In this document: piece by piece, positions 1 to 7,746 of the stretch
How the letters are laid out: each line of letters begins with the position of its first letter
How positions within the stretch are numbered: position 1 is the first letter of the stretch
Assembly: GCF_025506355.1 (NCBI RefSeq)
Contig: NZ_JANZYP010000009.1
Coordinates: 112,951-176,950, forward strand
Direction of reading: 5' to 3'
Source: Sphaerisporangium corydalis
Lineage (GTDB): Bacteria > Actinomycetota > Actinomycetes > Streptosporangiales > Streptosporangiaceae
DNA: 64,000 bases
Made by a program: the position numbers and the translations under genes
Notes under the pieces: model-generated
What the model was told of the DNA's origin: nothing
What the model saw: the letters and a program-made list of their open reading frames with translations, nothing else
Database searches by the model: none

Positions 1-2076
1 GGCGGCCCACAGGTGGTAGGCGAGGCGTTCGGCGACGACCTCGTCCTCGGCGTGGATCTGTTCGAGCGCGTCCGCGACACGCAGATGGAGGCGGGTGACC
101 TGCTGTCTGGTCATGGTCTCTGACACCGACTCGCGGACCAGGTCGTGCGCGAAGCGCAGCGACGACGGGTCCTCAGGCCCGGGGTCGAGCAGACCGAGGG
201 CCTGCACCGGTTCCAGGCGTTCGAGGCAGTCCGCGACGCCCACCCCGGCGGCGCGGGAGAGCAGGCGGAGGCCGACGTCGCGGCCGATGAGCGCGGCGAC
301 GCGCAGCAGGTCCCGCGCGGGGTCGTCGAGGCCGGCCATGCGGTCGCGGACGACGTCGCGCACGGTGGACGGAACCCCGGTCTGCGTGGACACGTCGTCA
401 CCGGTGAGCGTGCCGGCCTCGTGGAGGAGCCGGGACAGCTCGCGGACGAAGAAGGGGTTGCCCGCGGTGCGATCGTGGATGGCGCGGGCGACGGAGTCGG
501 CGGGCTCGTGGCCGGTCTCGTGGCGGACGAGTTCGGTCACGTCGTCCAGACCGAGCGGGCCGAGCCGGAACCTGTGGTGGCCGGGGAGCCGGCCGGTCGT
601 GGCCAGTACCCGGGACAGGCCCGAACCCGGTGTCGGCGCACGGTCACGAAGCGCGCCGATGATCGCCGTGCCCGGGGGCAGCCGGCCCGCCAGATGGCCG
701 AACAGCTGCAGGGAGGCCACGTCGGCCCACTGCAGGTCGTCGAGTATCAGGAGCGTCGGCCGTTGCGCCGAGGCCTGGGCGATGAGGGCGACGACCTGCT
801 CGAAGAGCCGGAACTGGGCGTTGCCGTCGGGCACCGCGCGGGCGACGTCGTTGTGCGGCCCGAGGAGGATGCCGAGCTCGCTGGCCAGCCACTTCTCCCG
901 CGCGGGCGCGGGCAGGTCGTCGACGACGGCGCCCAGCGCCTGTTCCCACGGCCACATCGACGGCGTACCGTCGCCCTCCAGGCAGGCGCCCCAGACGACG
1001 AGTGCGCGGTGCCGGCCCGCCACGGCCGCGGCCTCTTCCAGCAGGCGGGTCTTGCCGGCGCCCGGTTCGCCCTCGACGATGCCGATCGCCGTGCGGCCGG
1101 CGAGCGCGCTCCGCACGGTGCGCCCCAGCACGGCGAGCTCCTCGGCCCGGCCGACCAGGGCGGCCGCCGTGACCTCCCCCGCCCCGTCGTCCGCGCCCAC
1201 CGGGGGCGGCGGTGCCGTGGGCTGTGCCAGGACCCGCCGGTGCGCCTCCTCCAGCGCCGGACCCGGGTCGACGCCGAGCTCGTCGGCGAGGCGGTCGCGG
1301 ACCGTGCGGAACACCGACAGGGCCTCCGCCTGACGTCCGGCGGCGCCCAGGGCACCGACCAGGGCGGCCTGCACGGGTTCGTGGAACGGTGCCATCGACG
1401 CGGCCAGCCGGAGCGCCGGGAGCACCCGCTCCGGCCTGCCCCCCGACACGGCCAGCTCGGCCGCCGCCGTGCACGCGTTGTAGAACTCGTCGTCGAGTGT
1501 GGCGAAGGCCGTCGTCGCGCCGGTCCCGTTGGCGATGCCGTTGCCGGCCGGGCCACTCCAGAGGCCGAGCGCCTCGACGTAGCGATCGAGCGCCGCCTCG
1601 TCCTGGTGCTCGGCCAGAGCGGTCCTGGCCACGTCGACGAGCTCCCGGAACACGACGAGGTCAAGCGTGCCGGCGGCGGCGATGAAAAGGTAGGAGTTGC
1701 CGCGGCGGTGCAGGAACGAGCCGGTGCCACGAACCGGGAGCAGGGGTTCCAGGACCCGCCGTAACGCGCCGACGTACTTGTGGATGACGTTCAGGGCGCT
1801 GGCGGGGACGTCGTCGCCCCAGATCAGGTCGATCAGCTCACTCGTGCTGGTCGGCCTGCCGACGCGGGCCAGGAACAGCGCCAGGAGGAGTGCCTGCTGC
1901 CGGGGGCCGGCGTCCACTTCCACGCCGTCGCGCCACAGCCGTAAGGGGCCGAGAACCCGCAGGTACAGTGAAGGTCCGCCTGCCGGCGGATCTGCACCCC
2001 CGGTGACCACGGGACGGACTGACTCAGCCACGCTTCGACTCCGGTTGGGCATGACGCGATCGTCGCTCGCGACCAT
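1..2076 (-). CDS. SARP/AfsR-type transcriptional regulator with BTAD and AAA ATPase domains (3' end outside window)
   Basis: Reading the minus strand from ATG 2076 gives an open frame of 692 codons that runs off the left edge, so the C-terminus is missing. The N-terminus (about residues 30-110) is an OmpR-like winged-helix domain (LRVLGPLRLW, IWGDDVP, YVGALRRVL). A bacterial transcriptional activator (BTAD) domain follows to about residue 280 (ELGVDPGPAL). After it comes an AAA/NTPase module with Walker A GEPGAGKT and Walker B LLILDDLQW. This order is that of large SARP regulators, which activate secondary-metabolite or stress genes after nucleotide-dependent oligomerisation. An in-frame TAG 24 bp before the ATG bounds the start; a second ATG nine codons in is possible. 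No biosynthetic cluster is visible to its right, so the target is unknown. Confidence 0.88.
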   Translation of the reverse strand, partial: MVASDDRVMPNRSRSVAESVRPVVTGGADPPAGGPSLYLRVLGPLRLWRDGVEVDAGPRQQALLLALFLARVGRPTSTSELIDLIWGDDVPASALNVIHKYVGALRRVLEPLLPVRGTGSFLHRRGNSYLFIAAAGTLDLVVFRELVDVARTALAEHQDEAALDRYVEALGLWSGPAGNGIANGTGATTAFATLDDEFYNACTAAAELAVSGGRPERVLPALRLAASMAPFHEPVQAALVGALGAAGRQAEALSVFRTVRDRLADELGVDPGPALEEAHRRVLAQPTAPPPPVGADDGAGEVTAAALVGRAEELAVLGRTVRSALAGRTAIGIVEGEPGAGKTRLLEEAAAVAGRHRALVVWGACLEGDGTPSMWPWEQALGAVVDDLPAPAREKWLASELGILLGPHNDVARAVPDGNAQFRLFEQVVALIAQASAQRPTLLILDDLQWADVASLQLFGHLAGRLPPGTAIIGALRDRAPTPGSGLSRVLATTGRLPGHHRFRLGPLGLDDVTELVRHETGHEPADSVARAIHDRTAGNPFFVRELSRLLHEAGTLTGDDVSTQTGVPSTVRDVVRDRMAGLDDPARDLLRVAALIGRDVGLRLLSRAAGVGVADCLERLEPVQALGLLDPGPEDPSSLRFAHDLVRESVSETMTRQQVTRLHLRVADALEQIHAEDEVVAERLAYHLWAA

Positions 2077-2186
2077 TTCGTACGGCGTACGCCGAGCGGG
2101 TCGATTCTACCGGGCCCGTATTTCGGCGCCATCACGCGTACGGCCCGCGACCGGGCCACGCCCTCACCGGCGGCGGTCTCTCCAAG

Positions 2187-2621
2187 TCACTGGACGGTCG
2201 TCACCCCTCCAGACCCTTTGAGCGGTCCCGGCCGGGAACGGATGAGGTCCACGACCGAGGGGCCGCCACGGAGGCACCACAGGGCGATGACCGGGTCGCA
2301 GATGGCGCAGCCGAAGGACGAGTCATGGGCGAACGGGATGATCGGGTTGCCCTTGAGATGGTGCAGGACGTCCCACGCGGTGTGCAGCAGCCAGCCGACA
2401 CCGATGAACGTCCACGAGTCCAGCCCGCGGTAGGCGCAGTAGGTGATGACCGCGGTGAAGGCGAACTCCCAGCCGTCCAGGCCACCGCCGCTCAGGTAGG
2501 CGCCTCCCGCCCCGGCCAGCATGACGGCGTTGAACCGGCGCCGGTGCGGTTCGCGAATCAGTGACATCACCACGACGTAGAGCAGACCGATCACCACCGG
2601 CACGACGACCCTCGTGATCAT
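2187..2621 (-). CDS. DUF6010 family integral membrane protein
   Basis: A 144-residue protein with about four hydrophobic segments (residues 4-22, 32-48, 52-70 and 105-118), starting at ATG 2621 behind GGGAG. The central motif CAYRGLDSW and the histidine-rich stretch HTAWDVLHH are typical of the DUF6010 family of small membrane proteins, whose function is unknown. The histidines at the membrane face could bind a metal, but this is speculation. It is followed on the minus strand by the SARP regulator after 110 bp and diverges from the GlxA-like regulator, with which it may share the 2622-2865 promoter region. Confidence 0.75.
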   Translation of the reverse strand: MITRVVVPVVIGLLYVVVMSLIREPHRRRFNAVMLAGAGGAYLSGGGLDGWEFAFTAVITYCAYRGLDSWTFIGVGWLLHTAWDVLHHLKGNPIIPFAHDSSFGCAICDPVIALWCLRGGPSVVDLIRSRPGPLKGSGGVTTVQ

Positions 2622-2865
2622 CTGGGTGCTCCCATGCGCCGGAAGCCGATGCGTACGTGGCCCTGATCTCCACCGGGGTGGACGAACGGATACATGTTCC
2701 TTCTCTCGCCGATGCCGGAAACGTCACCGACGCTAACCGGCCGCCCGTTCGCCTCCCAGGAGGATTCCCGACAGCCGTCAACGGGATACCGCCAGACGAG
2801 CTCGGGAGCCGCCTGGCGGATCCGGAGCCTCGGGCGGGACACGGGCGGCTGGGTACTGTTCCGCC

Positions 2866-3804
2866 ATGCACACCGTCGCCGTCCTCGCCCTCGACCTGGT
2901 GATCCCCTTCGATCTGTCCACCCCGATCGAGGTCTTCACCCGTACGCGGACACACGACGGCCGTCCCGGCTACCAGGTGCGCATCTGCGCCGAGCGTCCG
3001 GAGGTGGACGCCGGCCTGTTCACCCTGCGCGCCCCCTGGGGGCTGGACGGGCTGGCGGACGCCGACACGATCATCATCCCCGGCACCGCGAGCCCGATGG
3101 ACCCGCTGCCACCGGCCGTGGGCCACGCTCTGAAGGCCGCCGCCGCCAACGGCACCCGCATCGCCTCCATCTGCTCGGGCGCCTTCCCCCTGGCCGCCGC
3201 GGGACTGCTCGGCGGGCTGCGTGCCACCACCCACTGGGCCGCGGCCGACCGGCTGGCCGCCGCGTACCCGGACATCGAGGTGGAGCCCGACGTCCTCTAC
3301 GTCGACAACGGGCAGATCCTCACCTCGGCGGGCGCCGCGGCCGGGCTGGACCTGTGCCTGCACCTGATCCGCCGCGACTACGGTTCCGCCGTGGCCGCCG
3401 ACGCCGCGCGACTGTCGGTCATGCCGCTGGAACGGGAAGGCGGGCAGGCCCAGTTCATCGTCCAGCCGCTCCCGCCCGCGCCCCGGGGTTCCGCACTCGA
3501 ACCCCTGCTCATCTGGCTGCAGGGATCCCTGGCCCGCGAGCTGACCGTGACCGACATCGCCGCCCACGCGGGCATGAGCCCCCGCACCCTGACGCGCCGG
3601 TTCCGCGACCAGACCGGCGTGACCCCGCTCCAATGGCTGCACCGCGCCCGCGTCCGCCAAGCCCAGCACCTGCTGGAGACCACCGACCACACCGTCGAAC
3701 GCATCGGCGCCCAGGTCGGCTTCGCCTCCCCCACCGCCTTCCGCGACCGCTTCAAACGGGTCGCGGGCGTCAGCCCTCACACGTACCGGCGCACATTCCG
3801 CTGA
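2866..3804 (+). CDS. GlxA family transcriptional regulator (DJ-1/PfpI domain plus AraC HTH)
   Basis: A 312-residue cytoplasmic regulator of the usual length for this family. Residues 1-190 form a DJ-1/PfpI (class I amidotransferase-like) fold with the nucleophile-elbow motif SICSGAFPLA around residue 105. Residues 215-312 are an AraC-type double helix-turn-helix (LTVTDIAAHAGMSPRTLTRRF; VERIGAQVGFASPTAFRDRF), ending in the typical VSPHTYRRTFR. Such proteins sense small molecules and regulate catabolic or stress genes. The start at ATG 2866 gives the family-typical MHTVAVLAL. It diverges from the DUF6010 gene. Confidence 0.9.
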   Translation: MHTVAVLALDLVIPFDLSTPIEVFTRTRTHDGRPGYQVRICAERPEVDAGLFTLRAPWGLDGLADADTIIIPGTASPMDPLPPAVGHALKAAAANGTRIASICSGAFPLAAAGLLGGLRATTHWAAADRLAAAYPDIEVEPDVLYVDNGQILTSAGAAAGLDLCLHLIRRDYGSAVAADAARLSVMPLEREGGQAQFIVQPLPPAPRGSALEPLLIWLQGSLARELTVTDIAAHAGMSPRTLTRRFRDQTGVTPLQWLHRARVRQAQHLLETTDHTVERIGAQVGFASPTAFRDRFKRVAGVSPHTYRRTFR

Positions 3805-3840
3805 ACCGACCCAGAATAATCTTTCGGTTTCGGCCACGCC

Positions 3841-4682
3841 GGGGAGTTCCGGATACTCCTCGAAGCCATCGACACCCAGATCCCACGCCCGGTGCTGCTG
3901 GTTCTCAGCAAACAGACGCTGACACGACAGGCCGTGTCGCTGTGCTCGCACACCGGCGGCATCATCGCGGCCCTGTATCGCGCCCGGGAAGCCGCCCAGA
4001 TATCCCTCGCCTACCGCCGCAAGGCCCATCAGATGCGACTGGCCCTGGCGATGGCACTGGTGGCGGGTGAGGTCACGCTGGCTCGGAGGATGAGCGCGGG
4101 CGCGATCCCGCCCCTGCTCAACGCGAGCCACGTGCGCGTTTGTATCCTCCAGTGCGCGCCCGGGGAACGGGACCCGATCGCGGCGACGTACGAGGACGCC
4201 TCGGGCTACCACGGCCGCGGCCTCATGGTGCGCTGCCCGGTGTACGACGACCACCTCATCTGCCTCGCCGGAGCCGCCTGCTCGCGCCGCTGGACTCCGC
4301 CCCCCGGCTGACCGTCGACATCCTCGGTCTGGGCCTGCAGTTCCCCAGGTCCCGCGTCGCGGGTCTGCTGGGCATCAGCCGCAACACCGTCACGGCCCAC
4401 TTCAGTCGCGGTGAGGAAGCGCTCAGTCTGGACCTGAAGGATGTCGGCGGTCGCGCCGTGCTGGCCCTGGCACTACGGATCACCAGCCCCGGCCTCGGCG
4501 ACGGCCCCGACCCGGGGGCCTCGCCCGGCCTCGCCCCGGCACTCCACGGACAGGCCGCCCACCAGTGGGCCGAGGCGTTCCTGCTCAACCGGGACCTCCT
4601 CTCCGGCGGCCCCGGCGCGTACGACCTCTTCCACGCGCTCCACGTCACCGGCCGTATCGCGACGCCGGCGCCCCTGCGCTGA
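3841..4682 (+). pseudogene. Degenerate PucR-like/HTH transcriptional regulator, 5'-truncated with internal deletion and frameshift
   Basis: Frame 1 from 3841 encodes regulator-like sequence (FRILLEAIDTQIPRPVLLVL, then ALAMALVAGEVTLARRMSAG and MVRCPVYDDHLIC). It has no ATG, and a TAA at 3817 sits just upstream. After about 4270 similarity moves to another frame, which carries LLAPLDSAPRLTVDI and a helix-turn-helix (FPRSRVAGLLGISRNTVTAHF) to the TGA at 4680. From memory of related intact actinobacterial regulators, a block of several tens of residues normally lies between these parts. I infer loss of the 5' end plus an internal deletion that shifted the frame. The exact size is uncertain without an alignment. 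It directly follows the GlxA gene. Confidence 0.6.
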
Positions 4683-4939
4683 CGGTCGTGCACCGTGCGC
4701 GGTGCGGCTCCCGAATTGGGCATCGTGCCCATTGATCGGCCGTGACGGCTTCCCTACGTTGAGGACACCTGGAAAACGGCGGAAAAGGCCGCCAGGCGAA
4801 CGGCGAAGCTCGTTTCCGGCGTGCATCTCGGGGGCGCATACCGGCCGGCGGTGACCACTGGTCCCGACCGCGACTCCACGTGGTGGTCCGCTATTTCCGT
4901 GAACAGCGATTCGTGCGTGTCAACACGATGGGGAATGCC

Positions 4940-5131
4940 ATGCACAACCTTAAGCGCATCGCCGCCCTCGCGACGGTACTGGCGTCCGGTCTCTGTCTCG
5001 CCGTGGCCCCGGCGGCGAACGCGGCCGCGAGGAACTACGAGGCGGGCAGGGTCAGGGTGACAGCGGCGGCGGCCTCGCCCGCCGTGTCCAGCGTGAAGGC
5101 CGCCGACCTCCCGGCCGCGGACACCTCGTAG
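4940..5131 (+). pseudogene. 5' end of a secreted-protein gene fused to antisense xylanase sequence
   Basis: ATG 4940, preceded by GGGGA at 4930-4934, opens a classic Sec signal peptide (MHNLKRIAALATVLASGLCL, cleavage near ANAA-A). After residue 36 the frame runs antisense into the 3' end of the damaged xylanase gene and ends at 5131. The resulting 63-residue product is a signal peptide with a tail that looks like chance antisense coding. The simplest reading is that a deletion or rearrangement near 5037 removed the mature part of an exported protein. It could alternatively be a genuine tiny secreted peptide. Confidence 0.45.
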
Positions 5132-5745
5132 TCGCCGAGGAACCCGCTGAACCGGACGCGGCCGTCGTCGTCGGTGACCAGTGTCGTGGGCGAGAGCCAC
5201 CACTCGCCCATGACCAGTGAGTGCAGCGCGTCGTACGCCGGCTTCGGAGTGCCGTCGGCACGGACGAAGCCGCCCGGGGCGCCGGGCCAGCCGCCGTCCT
5301 GGAAGCCCCAGTAGGTCGACGCCTCCACGGCCGGGTGCGACAGCAGCGTCCGGTAGTGGCGGGAGATCGCACCGGCCTGCCGGTCCCCGAACCAGCGCGC
5401 GAGCTTCAGCATCCGCTCGGTCTCCGGCCTGCCACGCTCGGGCTCGAACCCACCCCAGTAGAAGGGCAGCGTGGTGAAGTTGAACAGGTCCAGGAAGCGG
5501 CCGGCGAGCCGTTGGTCCTCGGGGACGGCGGGATCGCCGGGCGAGCCGCCTCCGTCCGCCCTCGGCGGGACGAGGTCGCCGCCGGTGCAGCCGAACAGGA
5601 AACGGTGACCGCGCTGGGCGACGACCACCTCCCGTCCGGCGAACGGCGCTCCGCCCGCCGTGAGGGTGAGCGTGGCGTCGGCGATCCGGTGCCTGAGGGA
5701 CGGATCGGAGAAGGAGGGGCGGACATACGACGTCATGCTCGCCAT
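5035..5745 (-). pseudogene. Internally deleted GH10 endo-1,4-beta-xylanase (no catalytic residues)
   Basis: The frame is open for 236 codons from ATG 5745 but encodes only the two ends of a family 10 xylanase. The N-terminal part (IADATLTLTAGGAPFAGREV, then LDLFNFTTLPFYWGGFEPE) joins directly, near position 5375, to the C-terminal part (ISRHYRTLLSHPAVEASTYW ... KPAYDALHSL) and a small C-terminal beta-domain. Intact relatives carry well over 100 residues between these points, including the acid/base glutamate of the WDAxNE motif and the nucleophile of the TE motif; both are absent here. The deletion is in frame, so a folded but inactive protein is possible, but loss of function is near certain. 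It follows the secreted protein ending at 5769 by 23 bp. Confidence 0.75.
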
Positions 5746-5768
5746 TGTGATGACTTCAGCCTCTGAGA

Positions 5769-6341
5769 TCAGTAAGCACACTGCACCACGACGTCGTCCA
5801 GTTCGGTGAGCGCGGAGTACCACCACACCTGTGTCTGCACTACGGCGAACCGCAGAACGACGTCAGCGCGCTGCGCGGTCCAGCTCACCGTCTGGAGTGA
5901 CCACTCATCGGTCCAGTTGTTGGGGACCTGCTTCAGCGCGATGTACCGCCAGGTGTCGGGATCGATCACTTCCACGTTGAGCTGAGCCCATTCGCCGGAC
6001 AACTTCATCCAGACGCCCGCGGTACATCTGGCCCCGGGGTGAACGGTCACCGGCGTCAGGTGGACGGTCCGCCCGAGCGCGCACCAGTCTCCCTTCGCGA
6101 AGGCCTCGAAGGTGGCGAAGCCGATTCCGCTGTGCGTGGGCCGTGAGGAGCTCTGGTACAGGGGGCCCTCGCAGTGCCCGCTCTCGGTCAGCTCCCACCT
6201 GGCGCCGGGATCGGTCCCGGGCTCGAAGCCATCAGTGAGCTGCCAGACGCCGGCGCTGGCGGGTCCCGCGGGGATCAGCACGACGCCTGCGAGCGTCACG
6301 GCGGCCATGAACGTACGGAACAGGCCCGAGCGTATGCGCAT
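5769..6341 (-). CDS. Secreted carbohydrate-binding-module-like protein
   Basis: A 190-residue protein starting at ATG 6341 behind GGAG (8 bp). It has a signal peptide (MRIRSGLFRTFMAAVTLAGV, cleavage after GPASA). The mature part is one beta-sandwich-like domain rich in W, Y and T (GFEPGTDPGARWEL, GIGFATFEAF, VVVQCAY), with cysteines that could form disulfides. The look is that of a CBM or jelly-roll module, with no catalytic motif visible. It is transcribed toward the damaged GH10 gene 23 bp downstream, which supports a former role in binding plant polysaccharide next to that enzyme. The family assignment is by appearance only. Confidence 0.6.
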   Translation of the reverse strand: MRIRSGLFRTFMAAVTLAGVVLIPAGPASAGVWQLTDGFEPGTDPGARWELTESGHCEGPLYQSSSRPTHSGIGFATFEAFAKGDWCALGRTVHLTPVTVHPGARCTAGVWMKLSGEWAQLNVEVIDPDTWRYIALKQVPNNWTDEWSLQTVSWTAQRADVVLRFAVVQTQVWWYSALTELDDVVVQCAY

Positions 6342-6609
6342 GTGATCGCTCCAAGGATCTCGATGTACGCCTCGGGCAGATTGTGTGAGGCGCCGAGCCC
6401 GCTGGATAGGGAATACCGGCCGGCCCGGGAAACCCACCCGGCGACCCGACACGACCAGCCGGAACGGCGGCTACTCAGGGTGACCTATGAAGATTTCATG
6501 CTTCATGCCAAGAACGATGGGATTTGCGAACCGTCGGCTCGGCGCGGAACTGTCGGTCGGCGTGGCTAGTCTCTGCTCGTCCTCGTCGTCATCGACAGAT
6601 GGGAAAAAT

Positions 6610-7635
6610 GTGAGATTACCCAGTAGGGCGGGGCGTCGGATCGGCTGGCTGGCGGGCGTCGCGGTCCTCGCGTCCGTTGCTTTCGTTCCCGCCGCGCAGG
6701 CCGCACCCCAGCGTTCCTTTTCCAGTACGGCTTCCGCCCCACTCGCATCGGCCGACAATCCGGTGCGGAAACTCACCCTCTCATTCGAGCGGACCACCGC
6801 GTCGAAGTGCCCGGTGACCTTCAAGGTCTACGGGACTTTCGAAGGGCTCCCTCCCGGCCTGCAACTCATCCAATATCGCATCGTCGGCACCGAGCAATGG
6901 AAGAACCTCAAATCCCCCACCAAGCACAACGGCGGCTTCACCGCCCTGCTGGCGACGCTCGACTGGGAAATGGACTACGAGGCACCGGCACCAGGTCAGA
7001 CGTCGGTCCAAATCGAGCTCAGGCAGCCCGACGGTCTCACGTCCAACACGCTCTACTACTTCGAGTGCGGCATGGCCGACGCGGACGACACCTTCGGCGA
7101 GACCTCCGAGCCCATCGTCCGGACGCCCAGCGGCGGCCCGCTGGCCGAACTGGTCGCCGATGCCAACCTCGACGCGGTCCAGGCCCGGTCGGGCGCGGAG
7201 GCCGCCCTGGTCAGCAGGTACGGATTCCACCTCGACCTCGACGCGGGCCCGGTCACCTACGAGGAGGTCTTCGCGACGCTTCCTGCCGGATTCGCGGTGG
7301 ACGTGTGGGAGCTCAACGGCGCCGCGCTGAAGACCGTCCTCGCCCACCCGAACGCCCAGGGCTGGGTGCTCACGCCGTCGTCCTCGCTCCGCTACACGCT
7401 GGAGGGCGGCGCCGTCACCGAAATGACCTTGAACGGCGTTCCGGTGACCGACGACCAGCTCATCAAGATCGCGGCCAACTACATCCTGGTGGGCGGCTAC
7501 GAAGGTTTCCCCCGATGGCCCGGAGTCACCAACGTCTATCGCGGCGGCCCTGACGACAGAGGCGCCCTGGCCACCTACCTGGCGAAGAACTCCCCGGTCG
7601 CCGCCCCGGCCGGCGACCGGGTCACCATCCACTGA
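6610..7635 (+). CDS. Secreted protein with N-terminal Ig-like region and orphan 5'-nucleotidase C-terminal domain
   Basis: The likely start is GTG 6610, giving a 341-residue protein; the frame is open upstream to ATG 6487. It has a signal peptide (IGWLAGVAVLASVAFVPAAQ, cleavage near AQAA). Residues about 55-165 look like a beta-sandwich domain. Residues about 185-341 resemble the substrate-binding C-terminal domain of 5'-nucleotidases (FAVDVWELNGAALKTVL, LRYTLEGGAVTEMTLNGVPV, ANYILVGGYEGFP, DDRGALATYLAKNSPV). The metallophosphatase domain that normally precedes this module is absent, so it probably binds but does not hydrolyse a nucleotide or related ligand. A bidirectional terminator follows. 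Confidence 0.6.
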   Translation: MRLPSRAGRRIGWLAGVAVLASVAFVPAAQAAPQRSFSSTASAPLASADNPVRKLTLSFERTTASKCPVTFKVYGTFEGLPPGLQLIQYRIVGTEQWKNLKSPTKHNGGFTALLATLDWEMDYEAPAPGQTSVQIELRQPDGLTSNTLYYFECGMADADDTFGETSEPIVRTPSGGPLAELVADANLDAVQARSGAEAALVSRYGFHLDLDAGPVTYEEVFATLPAGFAVDVWELNGAALKTVLAHPNAQGWVLTPSSSLRYTLEGGAVTEMTLNGVPVTDDQLIKIAANYILVGGYEGFPRWPGVTNVYRGGPDDRGALATYLAKNSPVAAPAGDRVTIH

Positions 7636-7680
7636 CCGTCACGTGCCCAAGCTGATCGCCGCGTGAAACCGCGGGTATGA

Positions 7681-7716
7681 CCACGGGCCGCACCCGGATG
7701 GGGGTGCGGCCCGTGG
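7681..7716. terminator. Bidirectional hairpin terminator between convergent genes
   Basis: A perfect 15-bp stem (CCACGGGCCGCACCC pairing with 7702-7716) around a 6-nt loop, placed between the stop at 7635 (+) and the stop at 7747 (-). There is no long T-run, as is usual in high-GC actinomycetes. Nearly the same hairpin recurs at 13421-13456 and a relative at 13084-13118. Confidence 0.75.
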
Positions 7717-7746
7717 CTCGGTCACGGCGGTCCACGGGCAACGGCC

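Noticed and set aside
145..1764. 539-codon plus-strand open frame
   Set aside because: It lies opposite the SARP/AAA regulator, whose domains are unmistakable on the minus strand; the plus frame is rich in A, G, R and E with no domain, as expected of a GC-rich shadow.
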